Assembly (NCBI GenBank): GCA_052324925.1
Contig: JBQPRE010000004.1
Strand: one strand, 5' to 3'
DNA: 64,000 nucleotides
Origin: Flavimobilis sp052324925
GTDB lineage: Bacteria > Actinomycetota > Actinomycetes > Actinomycetales > Cellulomonadaceae
The notes below the pieces were generated by a model. The model saw only the letters and a list, made by a program, of their open reading frames with translations, searched no databases and had not been told where the DNA came from. Below, piece by piece: positions 1 to 8,214 of the stretch; position 1 is the first letter of the stretch, and every line of letters starts with the position of its first letter. The position numbers and the translations under genes are program-made.

Positions 1-1154
1 CAGCCGAGGCCGCCGCGGGCACGGCCCGCGCGGGTGCGGACGTCGTCGAGGTCATGCACGCGGCCGTCGCGGGCGCGCGGCTGGCGGTCCTCGGCTCTCC
101 CGACGAGCTCGACATCCTCGCCCGCCACGGCGTCCTCGACGCGGGGGCCTTCGGGTTCACGCTCGTGCTCGCGGCCCTGCACGACGCTCTGACCGTGCCC
201 GACGCCCCGTCGCCGCTCGCCGCCATGACCGGCCCGGCCACGGAGTGCTCGACCCACGCGTTCCCCGTCGACCTTCCCGTCGACCTGGCCGCGTCCGGAG
301 GGGCGCGGCGGCACAGCGAGCCGCACCCCGGACACGGCGTAGCCGCGGGGGAGCCCGACGGCGCGTTCGAGGTCATGTACGTCGTCGAGGCCGACGCGGA
401 CGGAGGCGACATCGCCGACGGCCTGCGCGCACGGCTGCGGGCCGTCGGCGAGTCCGTCGTCGTCGTCGGAGGCGAGGGCGTCTGGCAGGCACACGTCCAC
501 ACCGACGCTCCCGCCGAGGCGCTCGCCGCGGCCGACGGCGCAGGCCTGCGTCAGGTGTGCGTGCGCTCGCTCGTCGTGCCCCCCGGCCCCGTCGGCGTCG
601 TCGCAGGTGTGCGCAGCCCCGGGCTGCTCGCCGACGCGGCGAGCACGGGTGCCGTCGTCCTCGCCCGCACCGACCGGCCGTGGACGCCGTCGGAGCTCGT
701 CCGCGTCCTTGAGGACACGGGGCGCGCCCACGTCGTCACCGTCCTCCGGTCGGACTCGGTCGCGACGCTGCGCCGGACGCTCCACCGCATGCCGTCGGTC
801 ACGGTCGAGGCGATCGTCGTGCCCGACGACCTTCACGTCGTCGCGGCCCTCACGGCGCGCGAGGAGTCTCTCGGGCGCAACGGTGACGAGGCTCGTGCGC
901 TCGAGGCCATGCGCGCGGCCATCGCGGCGCTGCGCTGGTGCAGCCTCGACGTCCGCACGGAGTCGGTTCCCGACGCTCTCGCGAGCCTGGGGACCCCGGA
1001 CGGGGCCGGGCTCGCCATGGTGCTCGCGGGCGGCGCCGTTCCTGCTGCAGCCCTCGCCGAGTGCCGGAGCCTGCTCGACGACGCGTTCGGCTGCGAGGTC
1101 GTCGAGCTCCCCTCGGGACGCGACGACGCCGTGCTCCGAGTGGGGCTCCTGTGA
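1..1154 (+). CDS. DAK2/DhaL-domain protein (YloV/FakA-like), 5' end outside window
   Basis: The reading frame is open from base 3 and enters from outside the window, leaving 383 residues of a protein usually around 550 aa. The first part contains the end of a DhaL (DAK2) nucleotide-binding domain, with the typical VVDAGAFGF-like segment (here VLDAGAFGFTLVL). The rest fits the middle and C-terminal domains of the YloV/FakA family, whose characterised members phosphorylate fatty acids bound to FakB partners. The family assignment is good. Fatty-acid kinase activity is inferred only, because the ATP-site part lies upstream. The stop overlaps the recG start by 4 nt (GTGA), the usual actinobacterial arrangement, so the two are probably translationally coupled. 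Confidence 0.8.
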   Translation, partial: AEAAAGTARAGADVVEVMHAAVAGARLAVLGSPDELDILARHGVLDAGAFGFTLVLAALHDALTVPDAPSPLAAMTGPATECSTHAFPVDLPVDLAASGGARRHSEPHPGHGVAAGEPDGAFEVMYVVEADADGGDIADGLRARLRAVGESVVVVGGEGVWQAHVHTDAPAEALAAADGAGLRQVCVRSLVVPPGPVGVVAGVRSPGLLADAASTGAVVLARTDRPWTPSELVRVLEDTGRAHVVTVLRSDSVATLRRTLHRMPSVTVEAIVVPDDLHVVAALTAREESLGRNGDEARALEAMRAAIAALRWCSLDVRTESVPDALASLGTPDGAGLAMVLAGGAVPAAALAECRSLLDDAFGCEVVELPSGRDDAVLRVGLL

Positions 1155-3418
1155 GCGACCTCGCAGTTCCCGCCGACGCATCAGGCCTCGACGCGCCCCT
1201 CGAACGAGTGCTGGGCGCACCGACAGCCAAGGGCCTCGCGACGCTCGGCCTCGCAACCGTCGGCGACCTGCTGCGGCACTACCCGCGTCGCTACGTCGAG
1301 CCAGGGGAGCGCACAGAGATCGGCGACCTCGAGGTCGGTGCGCACGTCACGGTCGTCGCCCAGGTGGAGCGGGCCACGGTCCGCACCATGCGGGCGAGGT
1401 CGGGCGCGATCCTCAACGTCGTCGTCACCGACGGCACCGACCGCCTCGACCTGTCGTTCTTCGCGCGGCACGCGGGCGCGCTGCGCACGCACGAGGCGCG
1501 GCTCGTGCCGGGCCGGCTCGCGCAGTTCTCCGGAACCGTGAGCGAGTACCGCGGCACCCTGCAGCTCACCCACCCGGACTACGAGGTGATCGACGACCCC
1601 GAGGGCCTCGACACCATGCCGCCGACCCCGATCTACCCGGCGACCGCACAGATGCCGTCGTGGAAGACCTCACGTGCGGTGCGCGCGGTCCTGCCCGCGC
1701 TCGACGATGATCTGCCCGAGCCCGCGCCTCTCGAGATGCGCGCACGCAGGGGGCTCATGTCGCTGCCCGACGCGATCCGAGCGGTCCACACGCCCGCAAC
1801 CGTCGCCGACGCCTACCGGGCGCACCGCACGCTTCGTTTCGAGGAAGCGCTCGTCCTGCAGACCGAGCTCGCCCGGCGCCGTCACGCGGCGCTCGTGCAG
1901 TCCGCTGTGCCACGGCCCCGCACCGAGGGTCCCTCGCTTCTCGCTGACCTCGACACGCGACTGCCGTTCGACCTCACCGCGGGCCAGGCGGCGGTCGGCG
2001 AAGAGATCGCGGCGGACCTCGCCCGCGCCCACCCGATGCAACGGCTCCTGCAGGGCGACGTCGGGTCCGGAAAGACCCTCGTCGCGCTGCGCGCCATGCT
2101 CCAGGTCGTCGACGCAGGCGGGCAGGCCGTGCTCCTCGCGCCGACGGAGGTGCTCGCGCAGCAGCACCACCGCACCCTCACGGCGCTGCTCGGCCCGCTC
2201 GCCGAGCCCGTGCTGCTCGGCGGTGACGAGCGAGCGACGCGCGTCGCGCTCCTCACGGGATCGCTCGGCGCCGCCGCGACCCGTGGCGCCCTGCTCGACG
2301 CGGCGAGCGGTCGCGCAGGCATCATCGTCGGGACCCACGCCCTGCTCTCCGACCGCGTGCAGTTCGCCGATCTCGGCCTCGTCGTCGTCGACGAGCAACA
2401 TCGCTTCGGTGTCGAGCAGCGTGACGCGCTGCGCACGCGCGGCGACGACGTCCCGCACATGCTCGTCATGACCGCGACCCCCATCCCGCGCACCGTCGCG
2501 ATGACCGTCTTCGGCGACCTCGAGGTCTCGACCCTCACGGACATGCCCGTCGGGCGCGCCGGTGTCTCGACGCACGTCGTCTGGGCCGATCGCCCCGCGT
2601 GGGTGCAGCGCGTGTGGCAGCGCGTCCGCGAACACGTGGATGCCGGTGAGCGCGTCTTCGTCGTGTGCCCCCGGATCACGGGCGACGACGCGTCGGCCGA
2701 CGGTGCCGACCTCTTCGACGACCTTGCCGCGCAGCTCGACGCCGAGGCAGGAGCAGGTGGCGCTGGCCCCGGCGCCCGTGCTCCCGGGACGACCGCGCCG
2801 CCCGCGCGCCGCGCGGTCGAGGACGTCGTGCGCGAGCTCGAGTCCATGCCCGAGCTCGGCGGCGCCGCGATCGGCTCGCTGCACGGTCGCATGGCCTCCG
2901 AGGACCGCGACCGCGCCATGGCCGCGTTCCTCGAGGGCCGCACGCAGATCCTCGTCTCGACGACCGTCATCGAGGTCGGGGTCGACGTCCCACTCGCGAC
3001 CGTCATCGTCATCCTCGATGCCGACGTCTTCGGGATCTCCCAGCTTCACCAGCTCCGCGGCCGCGTCGGCCGTGGCGTCCTGCCCGGGACCTGCTTCCTC
3101 GTCACGCACGCAGCCGACGGTTCGGACGCTGCCGAACGACTCACGCACCTCGCCGGAACGACCGACGGCTTCGAGCTCGCCCTGCTCGACCTCTCGGTGC
3201 GCCGCGAGGGTGACGTGCTCGGTGCGGCGCAGTCGGGCGGCGCCAGCTCGCTCCGCCTCCTGCGCGTCGTCAAGGACGCCGACCTCATCGCCGAGGCTCG
3301 CACCGAGGCGACGGAGCTCGTCGCGTCCGACCCGACGCTCTCGGCCTACCCCGCGCTCGCCGCCGCCGTCGAAGCGCGGCTGCGCGGCATCGAGACGGCG
3401 TTCCTCGACCGCGGCTGA
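1151..3418 (+). CDS. recG: ATP-dependent DNA helicase RecG
   Basis: This encodes a 755-aa RecG, a double-stranded DNA translocase that remodels stalled forks and branch-migrates Holliday junctions. An N-terminal wedge/OB region covers roughly residues 50-160. It is followed by superfamily-2 helicase motifs: Walker A GDVGSGKT, Walker B with the RecG-specific DEQHRFGVEQR, motif III MTATPIPRT, and motif VI QLHQLRGRVGRG. Length is close to the family norm (about 690-780 aa). The GTG at 1151 is chosen because it overlaps the previous stop by 4 nt; an in-frame opening further upstream lies inside the neighbouring gene. A low-complexity Ala/Gly/Pro insert sits at about residues 530-560 between helicase motifs. 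Confidence 0.96.
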   Translation: MSDLAVPADASGLDAPLERVLGAPTAKGLATLGLATVGDLLRHYPRRYVEPGERTEIGDLEVGAHVTVVAQVERATVRTMRARSGAILNVVVTDGTDRLDLSFFARHAGALRTHEARLVPGRLAQFSGTVSEYRGTLQLTHPDYEVIDDPEGLDTMPPTPIYPATAQMPSWKTSRAVRAVLPALDDDLPEPAPLEMRARRGLMSLPDAIRAVHTPATVADAYRAHRTLRFEEALVLQTELARRRHAALVQSAVPRPRTEGPSLLADLDTRLPFDLTAGQAAVGEEIAADLARAHPMQRLLQGDVGSGKTLVALRAMLQVVDAGGQAVLLAPTEVLAQQHHRTLTALLGPLAEPVLLGGDERATRVALLTGSLGAAATRGALLDAASGRAGIIVGTHALLSDRVQFADLGLVVVDEQHRFGVEQRDALRTRGDDVPHMLVMTATPIPRTVAMTVFGDLEVSTLTDMPVGRAGVSTHVVWADRPAWVQRVWQRVREHVDAGERVFVVCPRITGDDASADGADLFDDLAAQLDAEAGAGGAGPGARAPGTTAPPARRAVEDVVRELESMPELGGAAIGSLHGRMASEDRDRAMAAFLEGRTQILVSTTVIEVGVDVPLATVIVILDADVFGISQLHQLRGRVGRGVLPGTCFLVTHAADGSDAAERLTHLAGTTDGFELALLDLSVRREGDVLGAAQSGGASSLRLLRVVKDADLIAEARTEATELVASDPTLSAYPALAAAVEARLRGIETAFLDRG

Positions 3419-3520
3419 GCACGAGGGGGTCGCGTCGGCACGCGCGGTGGCGTCGTCGCCCACGACCGTCGTCCGTCGCCCGCCCAGTCTCGGTGGACCG
3501 GCTGGGCCGCACCACGTCGC

Positions 3521-3526
3521 TACGCT
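3521..3526 (+). promoter_or_regulatory. -10 element of rsmD, leaderless start
   Basis: TACGCT ends six bases before the GTG start of rsmD, so transcription would begin at the start codon itself. No Shine-Dalgarno sequence precedes the GTG. Four other genes in the window share exactly this spacing. Confidence 0.55.
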
Positions 3527-3532
3527 GGTGCG

Positions 3533-4108
3533 GTGACGAGAATCGTGGCCGGACGCGCCGGTGGACGCAGCCTCAAGGTCCCGCCCAAGGGGACCCGTCC
3601 CACGAGCGACCGCGTGCGCGAGGCGATGTTCTCGCGCCTCGAGCACTACGGCGTCGTCGACGGCGCACGCGTGCTCGACCTCTTCGCGGGCTCGGGCGCG
3701 CTCGGGCTCGAGGCAGCGAGCCGCGGCGCGGTTGCCGTCGTCCTCGTCGACGCCGCGCGCCAGGCCGCCGAGATCTGCCGCGCCAACGCGGCGGCCACTG
3801 GTCTGGCCGACCGCGTCACGGTCGTCGTCGACCGCGCCGAGCGCGTCGTCGCGAACCTTCCCGTGCACCCGTGGGACCTCGTCTTCATGGACCCGCCCTA
3901 CGACGTGCCCGACGCAACCGTCGACGCGGTGCTCGAGGCGCTCGCGCTCGACGGAGCGCTCGCGGCCGGGGCCGTCGTCGTCGTCGAGCGGTCGCGCCGT
4001 ACCTCCCCGCCGACGTGGCCCGCGGGGTGGAGCGAGATCGCGCACAAGGACTACGGCGAGACGAGCGTCTGGTACGGCGGCCCTGACGCCGAGGACGCAC
4101 CCGCCTGA
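3533..4108 (+). CDS. rsmD: 16S rRNA (guanine(966)-N(2))-methyltransferase RsmD
   Basis: The 191-aa Rossmann-fold methyltransferase carries the RsmD N-terminus (TRIVAGRAGGRSL), the SAM-binding LDLFAGSGALGLEA and the catalytic motif IV DPPY (MDPPYDVP), which is typical of N2-guanine and N6-adenine methyltransferases. RsmD methylates G966 of 16S rRNA in the assembling 30S subunit. It is followed closely by coaD, a conserved rsmD-coaD order. The GTG start gives the expected family N-terminus and appears to be leaderless. Confidence 0.93.
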   Translation: MTRIVAGRAGGRSLKVPPKGTRPTSDRVREAMFSRLEHYGVVDGARVLDLFAGSGALGLEAASRGAVAVVLVDAARQAAEICRANAAATGLADRVTVVVDRAERVVANLPVHPWDLVFMDPPYDVPDATVDAVLEALALDGALAAGAVVVVERSRRTSPPTWPAGWSEIAHKDYGETSVWYGGPDAEDAPA

Positions 4109-4125
4109 TCTTCGTACGCATGGAC

Positions 4126-4131
4126 TAGCGT
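4126..4131 (+). promoter_or_regulatory. -10 element of coaD, leaderless start
   Basis: TAGCGT lies six bases before the GTG start of coaD, the same geometry as for rsmD. It suggests that coaD has its own leaderless promoter despite lying only 29 bases after rsmD. Confidence 0.5.
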
Positions 4132-4137
4132 GGAGAC

Positions 4138-4677
4138 GTGACCATCGCAGTCTGCCCGGGTTCGTTCGACCCCTTCACGCTCGGACACCTCGACGTCGTC
4201 CGCCGCGCTCGACGCCTCGTCCCCGAGGTCATCGTCGGCGTTGCCCGCAACTCCTCGAAGGCGACGCTCCTCACGCTCGACGAACGCCTCGAGGTCGCAC
4301 GCGCGGCGGTTTCCGGCCTCGACGGCGTTCGGGTCGAGGCCGTGCCCGGCCTGCTCGTCGACTTCTGCCGTGAGCACGGCGCGACCGCTGTCATCAAGGG
4401 GCTGCGCGGCGGAGCGGACTACGACGCCGAGGTCCCCATGGCGCTCATGAACCGTCACCTCGCGGGCGTCGAGACCGTCTTCGTCGTGGGCGACGGGGCG
4501 CTCGCGCACGTCGCGTCGTCGCTCGTCAAGGACGTCGCGCGCTACGGCGGGCAGATCGACGACCTGGTTCCGCCGGGCGTCGGCGACATCGTCCGTGAGG
4601 CGCTCGCACGCCATGCACGCGCGGCTGCGCCGGCCGCCCCACCCCGTCCTGACCGCCCAGCCGAGGAGCCTCGATGA
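4138..4677 (+). CDS. coaD: phosphopantetheine adenylyltransferase
   Basis: CoaD transfers AMP from ATP to 4'-phosphopantetheine, the penultimate step of coenzyme A synthesis. The nucleotidylyltransferase signature is intact: CPGSFDPFTLGH at the N-terminus (T/HxGH nucleotide site), VKGLRGGADYDAE in the middle, and the ASSLVKDVA counterpart of the ISSx motif near residue 125. At 179 aa it is slightly longer than usual (about 160) because of an Ala/Pro-rich C-terminal tail. Its stop overlaps the next start by 4 nt (ATGA). Confidence 0.96.
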   Translation: MTIAVCPGSFDPFTLGHLDVVRRARRLVPEVIVGVARNSSKATLLTLDERLEVARAAVSGLDGVRVEAVPGLLVDFCREHGATAVIKGLRGGADYDAEVPMALMNRHLAGVETVFVVGDGALAHVASSLVKDVARYGGQIDDLVPPGVGDIVREALARHARAAAPAAPPRPDRPAEEPR

Positions 4678-5183
4678 CCGAGCACCACAACCCCATCGAC
4701 GCCGAGCCGCCGACCCTGCCCGCCCTCGTCGACGAGCTCGACGCGCTCGTCACGCACGCGCGCGCCATGCCGATGTCAGCATCGGTTCTCGTCAACCGGG
4801 CCGACGCGCTCGCGCTCGTCGACGACCTGCGTGCGGCCATGCCTGCGCAGCTGGACCGGGCCGACGAGGTCCTCTCGGACGCCGACCGGGTGCTCGCAGA
4901 GGCCGAGGAGCAGTCCGAACGCGTCATCGCGACGGCGCGGACGCGGGCGGCGCAGCTCGTCGCCGAGGAGCAGGTCGTCGTGCAGGCGCGTGCGGAGGCC
5001 GCACGGATCGTCGAGGATGCGCACGCGCAGGCAGACGCGTTGCGACGTGACGCTGACGACTACTGCGACCGGCGTCTGGCAGAGTTCGAGATCGACCTCG
5101 GCAAGCTCGTCCAGCAGGTTCAGGCGGGCCGGGCGAAGCTGGCTGACCGTCTTGATGACGGTGCGTCGTCCACGAGCGACTAA
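4674..5183 (+). CDS. coiled-coil cell-division-associated hypothetical protein
   Basis: This 169-aa protein is rich in Ala, Glu, Arg and Asp, with no membrane segment or signal peptide. A long helical, heptad-like stretch (about residues 55-150: RADEVLSDADRVLAEAEE, then AEAARIVEDAHAQADALRRD) resembles DivIVA/SepIVA-type or ATP synthase b-like coiled coils. Genes of this type between coaD and DUF177 are common in actinobacteria, where some homologues (SepIVA) act in cell division. No enzyme motif is present. Translational coupling to coaD is likely through the ATGA overlap. A septum or pole-associated scaffold role is inferred from context only. Confidence 0.7.
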   Translation: MTEHHNPIDAEPPTLPALVDELDALVTHARAMPMSASVLVNRADALALVDDLRAAMPAQLDRADEVLSDADRVLAEAEEQSERVIATARTRAAQLVAEEQVVVQARAEAARIVEDAHAQADALRRDADDYCDRRLAEFEIDLGKLVQQVQAGRAKLADRLDDGASSTSD

Positions 5184-5241
5184 CATCGGAGGACCGCCGC
5201 GCCGATCCAGCGCGTGGCACGGAGAACAGCAGGCACCGACC

Positions 5242-5844
5242 GTGGACCACCGCACTCCCGACCCTCGCGACCCGTTTGTCCTTGACGTGAACGATCTGGG
5301 TCGTTCGCCGGGCTCGATGCGGACGTTCGAGTCGACGCTCGAAGCTCCGGCAGGGTTCGGAACCGACATCGTCACGGTGCCCCAGGGGTCGTCCGTCCAC
5401 CTCGACCTGCGCCTCGAGTCGGTCATGGAAGGCGTCTACGTCTCCGGACTCGTCACGGCAGACGCGATCGGCGAGTGCGCACGGTGCCTCACCGAGCTCG
5501 AGATCGACGTCGACGTCGACGTCGCCGAGCTCTTCGTCTACCCCGAGCGTGCGGCCGCGGCCGCCGAGGAGCAGGACGAGGAGGAGAGCCCCGACGAGGT
5601 CTACCTCGTTGTCGACGAGCTCATCGACCTTGAGCCGCCGCTGCGCGACGCCATCGTCATGTCGCTGCCCTTCTCGCCCCTGTGCCGGCCGGGCTGCAAG
5701 GGCCTGTGCTCGGAGTGCGGTGCGGACCTCAACGAGCCCGAGAACGCTGAGCACGCCCACGAGATCCTCGACCCCCGGTGGAAGGCCCTCACCTCCCTCT
5801 CCGGCGGTGATGCCGACGCCGCCGCAGACGGAGGCTCGCGATGA
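5242..5844 (+). CDS. DUF177 (YceD) family protein
   Basis: The 200-aa protein belongs to DUF177/YceD, implicated in 23S rRNA accumulation or processing and normally next to rpmF. It has a CARC pair in the middle (near residue 78) and a second cysteine cluster near the C-terminus (CRPGCKGLCSECG), as in actinobacterial members. The GTG at 5242 is used; an in-frame extension upstream would overlap the previous gene. The stop overlaps the rnc start (ATGA). The gene usually found between DUF177 and rnc, rpmF for ribosomal protein L32, is absent, so the DUF177-L32 pairing is broken at this locus. Confidence 0.88.
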   Translation: MDHRTPDPRDPFVLDVNDLGRSPGSMRTFESTLEAPAGFGTDIVTVPQGSSVHLDLRLESVMEGVYVSGLVTADAIGECARCLTELEIDVDVDVAELFVYPERAAAAAEEQDEEESPDEVYLVVDELIDLEPPLRDAIVMSLPFSPLCRPGCKGLCSECGADLNEPENAEHAHEILDPRWKALTSLSGGDADAAADGGSR

Positions 5845-6575
5845 GCGCCGCGGAGATCGCCGTCGTGCCCGCTGAGCTTCTCGACAGGCTCGGGGTCGAC
5901 GTGGATCCCGAGCTGCTCGTCCTCGCGCTCACCCACCGCAGCTTCGCTCACGAGGCGGGCGGCATTCCGACGAACGAGCGGCTCGAGTTCCTCGGCGACT
6001 CCGTGCTCGGCCTCGTCGTCACCGAGTCGCTCTTCCGGCGTCACAGCACGCAGCCCGAGGGCGAGCTCGCGAAGATGCGGTCGGCGACCGTGTCGCAGCG
6101 CGCGCTCGCTGAGGTTGCGCGCGCCCTCGACCTCGGCGGGTACATCCTGCTCGGCAAGGGTGAGCGGCGCACGGGTGGCCGCGAGAAGGACTCGATCCTC
6201 TCCGACACGGTCGAGGCGATCATCGGCGCGGTCTACCTCACGCACGGTCTCGAGCGCACGAGGCGCTTCGTCCATTCGCTCGTCGACCCGCTCCTCGACG
6301 CGGCCGCCGGGCTGGGCGCGGGCCTCGACTGGAAGACCAGCCTTCAGGAGGCCTCGGCCGAGGCGGGCCTGGGAGCGCCCCGCTACGAGTCGGAGTTCGA
6401 GGGTCCCGACCATGCACGCGTGTTCACCTCGCGTGTCGTCCTTGCTGGCGTCGTGCGTGGTTCGGGCCGGGGCACCGCGAAGAAGCACGCCGAGCAGATC
6501 GCTGCCGAAGAGGCCTACCGCTGGATCGAGTCGCAGCGCCCCGACGACGCGCCTGAGCCCGTCGCGGGTGCCTGA
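5841..6575 (+). CDS. rnc: ribonuclease III
   Basis: This is a 244-aa RNase III that cleaves double-stranded RNA during rRNA maturation and mRNA turnover. The signature ERLEFLGDSVLGLV near residue 50 carries the acidic metal ligands. A second acidic site (DTVEAIIGAVYL) lies near residue 120, and a C-terminal double-stranded RNA-binding domain covers about 155-230. It is directly coupled to DUF177 upstream, and its end overlaps the mutM start by 8 nt. Confidence 0.96.
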   Translation: MSAAEIAVVPAELLDRLGVDVDPELLVLALTHRSFAHEAGGIPTNERLEFLGDSVLGLVVTESLFRRHSTQPEGELAKMRSATVSQRALAEVARALDLGGYILLGKGERRTGGREKDSILSDTVEAIIGAVYLTHGLERTRRFVHSLVDPLLDAAAGLGAGLDWKTSLQEASAEAGLGAPRYESEFEGPDHARVFTSRVVLAGVVRGSGRGTAKKHAEQIAAEEAYRWIESQRPDDAPEPVAGA

Positions 6576-7509
6576 GCTCCCCGAGGTCGAGACGGTCCGT
6601 GACGGTCTTGACCGTCACGTCGTCGGCTTCGCGGTCGCCCGCGCGGAGGTGTTCGCGCACCAGAGCGTGCGCCGCCACGACGGCGGCGGCCTCGACCTCG
6701 TCGGGCGGCTCGCGGGCCTGAGCCTTGCGGCTGCGGTGAGGCGGGGCAAGTTCCTGTGGCTCCCGCTGTCCGACGCGCACGGCCCGACGGGTGAGGCGCT
6801 CCTCGCCCACCTGGGCATGTCGGGTCAGCTGCTCGTCGCCGACGAGCCCCCCGAGCGCCGGCACCTGCGCGCCCGGCTCACCCTGCGCGCGGGCGACACC
6901 GAGCGTGTGCTCGACTTCGTCGACCAACGGATGTTCGGCTACCTCGCCGTGACCGAGCTCGTCCCGACGCCCGACGGCCTCCCCGGCGGTCGGGGATCGC
7001 CTGCTCCGCTCGTCCCCGCACCCGTCGCGCACGTCGCACGTGACCTGCTCGACCCAGCCGTCGATGTGCGCGGCCTCGCGCGGGCCGCGCGCGTGCGCCG
7101 CACGGCGATCAAGCGGCTGCTGCTCGACCAGGCCTTCGTCTCAGGCGTCGGCAACATCTACGCCGACGAGGCTCTGTGGCGTGCGCGCGTCCACTACGCC
7201 TCGCCAGCGTCCGCCGTGAGCGAGGCGCGGCTCGTCGACCTGTTCACCGCGGCGCGCGACGTCATGACCGAAGCGCTCGCGGTGGGTGGCACGAGCTTCG
7301 ACGCGCTCTACGTCAACGTCAACGGCGAGTCGGGGTACTTCGCGCGCGGCCTGGCCGCGTACGGACGGGAGGGGGAGCCGTGCGCACGGTGTGGCACGCC
7401 GTTACGACGGGAGGCCTTCACCAACCGGTCCTCGTTCTTCTGCCCTCGTTGCCAGCGCAGGCGTTCCCCGAGCAGCGCGCAGCCCAGGCGCGCGCGGGAT
7501 ACGTCGTGA
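6568..7509 (+). CDS. mutM: formamidopyrimidine-DNA glycosylase (Fpg)
   Basis: The bifunctional base-excision repair glycosylase/AP lyase removes 8-oxoguanine and formamidopyrimidines. Catalytic Pro2-Glu3 are present (PELPEVETV), as are the H2TH region around AIKRLLLDQAFVSGVGNIYADE and a C-terminal zinc finger of the form C-x2-C-x16-C-x2-C (CARC to CPRC). Length is 313 aa. The GTG at 6568 is required to expose Pro2 and lies within the last codons of rnc. An rnc-mutM order is standard in actinobacteria. Confidence 0.96.
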   Translation: MPELPEVETVRDGLDRHVVGFAVARAEVFAHQSVRRHDGGGLDLVGRLAGLSLAAAVRRGKFLWLPLSDAHGPTGEALLAHLGMSGQLLVADEPPERRHLRARLTLRAGDTERVLDFVDQRMFGYLAVTELVPTPDGLPGGRGSPAPLVPAPVAHVARDLLDPAVDVRGLARAARVRRTAIKRLLLDQAFVSGVGNIYADEALWRARVHYASPASAVSEARLVDLFTAARDVMTEALAVGGTSFDALYVNVNGESGYFARGLAAYGREGEPCARCGTPLRREAFTNRSSFFCPRCQRRRSPSSAQPRRARDTS

Positions 7510-7533
7510 ACACGCTGGGTCGCTGGGTACGAT
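7506..7533 (+). promoter_or_regulatory. promoter of the DosR-like regulator, leaderless
   Basis: A -35-like GTGAAC (7506-7511), 16 bases, then a -10 TACGAT (7528-7533). The ATG at 7540 is six bases after the -10, so the transcript should be leaderless. The -35 overlaps the mutM stop. No GGGAC-type DosR palindrome is seen here, so autoregulation is not evident. Confidence 0.55.
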
Positions 7534-7539
7534 GGTCCT

Positions 7540-8214
7540 ATGCGAGCGACGAACTCCACTGACGGCTCCGGTGAGCCCATCACCGTCATGATCGTCGACG
7601 ACCACGAGGTCGTCCGCCGCGGCATCGCCGAGGTCGTCGACAGGTCTGACGGCCTGAGCGTCGTCGCCGAGGCCGGGTCGGTCGCTGAGGGCGAGCGCCG
7701 CGCGGCTCTCGTGCGCCCCCAGGTGATCCTCGTCGACCTGCAGCTTCCCGATGGCACGGGCATCGACCTCATCACGAAGCTGCGCGCGAGCGGTTCCGAG
7801 GCGCGCGCGATCATCCTCACGTCGTTCGACGACGACCGCGCGCTCGCTGAGGCCCTCGAGGCCGGCGCAGCCGCCTACCTGCTCAAGAGCGTGCGCGGCG
7901 CGGAGATCTCCGACGTCATCCACGCCGTGGCCGCCGGGCGCGTGCTCCTCGACGAGCGCACCGTGACCCGCCGTCGCGCCGAGCACGAGGACCCGACCGC
8001 GGACCTCACGCCGTCCGAGCTGCGCGTCGTCGACCTCATCGGTGAGGGTCTCTCGAACCGCGAGATCGCCGAGCGGCTCTCGGTTGCCGAGAAGACGGTG
8101 AAGAACCACATCACGTCGCTCCTCGCGAAGATGAGCCTGCAGCGTCGCACGCAGGTCGCCGCCTGGGCGGCTGGTCGCAAGAACCGCGAGTGGGCGGCGA
8201 CGGACAAGCACTAA
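7540..8214 (+). CDS. NarL/DosR-type response regulator
   Basis: The 224-aa regulator has an N-terminal receiver (VDDHEVVRRG, acceptor Asp66 in VDLQLPDG, Lys116) and a C-terminal LuxR/NarL helix-turn-helix (about 155-215). Similarity to mycobacterial DosR is striking from memory: VDDHEVVRRG and AEAGSVAE in the receiver, and AEKTVKN in the recognition helix (Lys185, Lys188, Asn189). In DosR the equivalent residues read the GGGAC half-sites. The likely partner kinase is not adjacent; the best candidate is the GAF-GAF kinase at the end of the cyd operon, which converges on this segment. The stop overlaps the next start (TAATG). I infer an oxygen/redox-responsive activator; orthology needs a tree. 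Confidence 0.85.
   Translation: MRATNSTDGSGEPITVMIVDDHEVVRRGIAEVVDRSDGLSVVAEAGSVAEGERRAALVRPQVILVDLQLPDGTGIDLITKLRASGSEARAIILTSFDDDRALAEALEAGAAAYLLKSVRGAEISDVIHAVAAGRVLLDERTVTRRRAEHEDPTADLTPSELRVVDLIGEGLSNREIAERLSVAEKTVKNHITSLLAKMSLQRRTQVAAWAAGRKNREWAATDKH

Noticed and set aside
1670..4045. 791-codon open frame antisense to recG and rsmD
   Set aside because: Composition is Arg/Ala/Gly/Glu-rich shadow sequence of a high-G/C gene; it has no motifs, and both genes beneath it are certain.
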